From AB-137-C09 sp964645625 (lineage in GTDB: Bacteria > Pseudomonadota > Zetaproteobacteria > Mariprofundales > Mariprofundaceae): a stretch of 44,492 nucleotides of DNA. Location of the stretch: assembly GCA_964645625.1 (NCBI GenBank), contig CAZYAI010000017.1:1-44492 (forward strand), read 5' to 3'. The notes beneath the pieces are model-generated. The model did no database searches. It worked only from the letters and a program-made list of their open reading frames with translations, and had not been told where the DNA came from. The translations under genes were made by a program, and so were the position numbers. Below are positions 42,735 to 44,492 of this stretch, piece after piece (position 1 is the stretch's first letter; each line of letters opens with the position of its first letter).

Positions 42735-44435
42735 TTACACCCCATTACGTAATCGCTGGATAAGTTGTTCTGGGAAGCCGTTAATAATCATATCTTGAAT
42801 CGTTTGTTGCAGTGGGTAATCAATACGATGGTTCTCTAAACGTTGTTGCGCAGGATATAAGACTGCGAATGCAGCGCGTGGATCACCGCCTCGTGGCTGA
42901 CCGACAGAGCCAGGGCAAATGAGGTGGGTTCGCCCAGTATTTGCTAAATCAATGTTGTTCTGCTCCGTGATTTTTTGCGGAACGCCGCCATGCTCCATGC
43001 TATACACAGCCTGAATATGACAATGACCGTGGAGACAAAAGCGAAAGCCTTCATCCAGCAACCATTGTAGGTTTTTTTCCGCCGTACGGTCATAGACATA
43101 GGCGTTAAAAAACGTGTGGTCAACAGGCGAACCGTGTACTGCTATCCAAGGGCGGTTCAATATACGGGTGGGTAAGTTAGCGAGATATTGGCGATGCTGG
43201 TTATTAAGATGTTGCTGACTCCATGATGCCGCCCATGTTGACGAGGCACTCATGGTACGCACTTTCTCTTGGCTACCAATGGCGTGATCGTGGTTGCCAC
43301 GAATAGTAAACGCATTGATAGACTGTAATACATCAATGCATTGTGCTGGGTGTGGACCATAACCCACAACATCGCCTAATACACAAACACGTTTGATTCC
43401 CCATGTGCGGGTGTGCGCGAGCACCGCCTCAAGCGCAGGTAGGTTGGCATGAATGTCTGCAAGGAGCAATATCGGCTCATCGTCATCAAAAAACGCCGCG
43501 AAGGACTCCGCATCCCAATGGTTGGCGGTCAATCCACGTTGCGCAGGCTCTACACGGTGGATCAACGCCATACGAAAAGCATCAGCAGCCTCTTGAATCG
43601 TACCTGCGGGGAAGAACATGCCTTTGATTTGTTCGGCAATCACCTGCGGCGCGTCAATACCTGAGCCTTTCTCAAAATATGTATCCAGCATACGGCGAAT
43701 TTCTGTGCCCAGCTGCGCTGTACTTTCGCTGTTAAACCAGCGCGTGCTATAACGACGAAACCAGCCTGCAATCAACGCGCTGAAAGCGTGAAAATGATCC
43801 CAGCCGAAAATATCATCATCAAGGTAATAGAGTTGATTACCATCCAAACCGAAGTTGGATAGTCCTTCGTCTAAGCGATCTTGCCCTTGTGCCGCATGGC
43901 GCAAATATTTATCACACACTTGAATAATCCAAGGCATCGCGATATGGGGTTGTAGTGTTTTATTTTCAAACAACTGATGGAAGCGTTGTAAGCGGATGGT
44001 GATGTTACCCGCAAACCATTTTCCCTTGTCTTGAAAAAGAAACCAACTGCGCGAAGGGTGGTACAAGCCAACAGCAAGCTCTTTTTTTAGTCGATGTTCC
44101 ACCCACTTGCTGGCAATGCGCCCATCGGTAAAAGAGACTTGTTGTTGCAATTTAATCACGTGTTGGTCGCTGACGTACATGCAAGTGGTTGACTTGCCAA
44201 TAAAGTCACCATCACGCCCCAACGCTTGTCGTTCCTGTTTAAGCAGCGTTAATGTGTCATCTTCAGTAATAGCAGACTCGCCGATAGAGCCGATCATGAT
44301 AAGTTCGCGATTCGGATCAAGCTGTAATGCTTTATTCAGTTCGTTGCTGGTGAGAAGATTGCTTTGCATCGTCAGTAGGCTAAGGTTTCTGCGCAGCTTT
44401 TTAAAGCATCGTTGTTGTTTGGGCGTGCGAGTCAA
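42735..44435 (-). CDS. Calcineurin-like metallophosphoesterase with N-terminal kinase-like domain
   Basis: This is a two-part protein. The C-terminal half (from about residue 322) has all phosphoesterase metal motifs: LLADIHANLPALEA (D-x-H), VLGDVVGYGPHP (GD-x-x-G), IRGNHDHA, IAVHGSP and LHGHCHIQ, as in PrpE/YfcE-like enzymes. The N-terminal half (about 60-250) has a segment VSDQHVIKLQ like the ATP-lysine strand of kinases, and LDEGLSNFGLDG then YLDDDIFG, resembling a kinase catalytic loop and DFG region, but degenerate (no HxD). The start may be the TTG at 44435 or, better, the ATG at 44369. It converges with the preceding envelope genes. Substrate unknown; a regulatory phosphatase or nucleotide hydrolase is possible. 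Confidence 0.78.
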   Translation of the reverse strand: MTRTPKQQRCFKKLRRNLSLLTMQSNLLTSNELNKALQLDPNRELIMIGSIGESAITEDDTLTLLKQERQALGRDGDFIGKSTTCMYVSDQHVIKLQQQVSFTDGRIASKWVEHRLKKELAVGLYHPSRSWFLFQDKGKWFAGNITIRLQRFHQLFENKTLQPHIAMPWIIQVCDKYLRHAAQGQDRLDEGLSNFGLDGNQLYYLDDDIFGWDHFHAFSALIAGWFRRYSTRWFNSESTAQLGTEIRRMLDTYFEKGSGIDAPQVIAEQIKGMFFPAGTIQEAADAFRMALIHRVEPAQRGLTANHWDAESFAAFFDDDEPILLLADIHANLPALEAVLAHTRTWGIKRVCVLGDVVGYGPHPAQCIDVLQSINAFTIRGNHDHAIGSQEKVRTMSASSTWAASWSQQHLNNQHRQYLANLPTRILNRPWIAVHGSPVDHTFFNAYVYDRTAEKNLQWLLDEGFRFCLHGHCHIQAVYSMEHGGVPQKITEQNNIDLANTGRTHLICPGSVGQPRGGDPRAAFAVLYPAQQRLENHRIDYPLQQTIQDMIINGFPEQLIQRLRNGV

Positions 44436-44492
44436 TAGTAAAGTCTGAGGGGGCTGTGTTGGACGGTTATTATTATGAGTGATGCAGAAGCT

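Noticed and set aside
44475..44492. Start of another plus-strand gene (ATGAGTGATGCAGAAGCT)
   Set aside because: Only six codons before the window ends and no clear ribosome site; it cannot be judged.

Overview
The window comes from a Gram-negative proteobacterium of roughly 50% GC. It carries lipopolysaccharide genes (kdsA, hldD), a BamE-like lipoprotein, PBP1C, a B12-dependent methionine synthase, sucCD and an Rnf electron-transport cluster, with mostly ATG and some GTG and TTG starts. I cannot name the genus; a gamma- or Zetaproteobacterium-like lineage would fit. A run of exactly 100 N at 31058-31157 shows that this is a scaffold with one unresolved gap.

Layout. 1-3945: tail of a type I restriction locus, with hsdR preceded by an overlapping REP-associated (Y1) transposase whose reading frame contains its own REP-like repeats. 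3979-4278: tRNA-Cys and tRNA-Gly on the minus strand. 4367-7423: a coupled trio of a PHP phosphatase, an SDR and the NAD(P)HX repair enzyme. 7427-7573: tRNA-Gln. 7653-16500: cvfB-like, kdsA, eno, ftsB, gltX, cysS and pbpC, all on the plus strand, the last three overlapping end to end. 16828-27242 is all minus strand: a Fic protein, metH, and a group midA, Ser/Thr kinase, sucC, sucD. 27431-29485: trxA, yebC and nth on the plus strand.

29527-35743 is an AT-richer accessory island between nth and the rnf genes. It holds a large leucine-rich-repeat Roco GTPase, a foldback (MITE-like) element, and a coupled AAA ATPase plus DUF4276 (TOPRIM-like) pair. This is the most likely place for a little-studied defence or conflict system. 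35809-40148 is rnfABCDG with no rnfE after it. 40341-42698 carries a pentapeptide-repeat protein, a small unknown protein, hldD, a BamE-like lipoprotein and a two-helix membrane protein. 42735-44435 (minus) encodes a two-domain protein, a possible kinase-like fold fused to a calcineurin-like phosphoesterase.

Several kinds of short palindromic repeat lie between genes: 72-bp dimers at 22029-22159 and 27883-28038; a 161-bp foldback with a half copy after rnfG; a 122-bp foldback before eno; and a short palindrome shared by the kdsA and trxA upstream regions. Functions are read from motifs and gene order in the given sequence; no database search was run.
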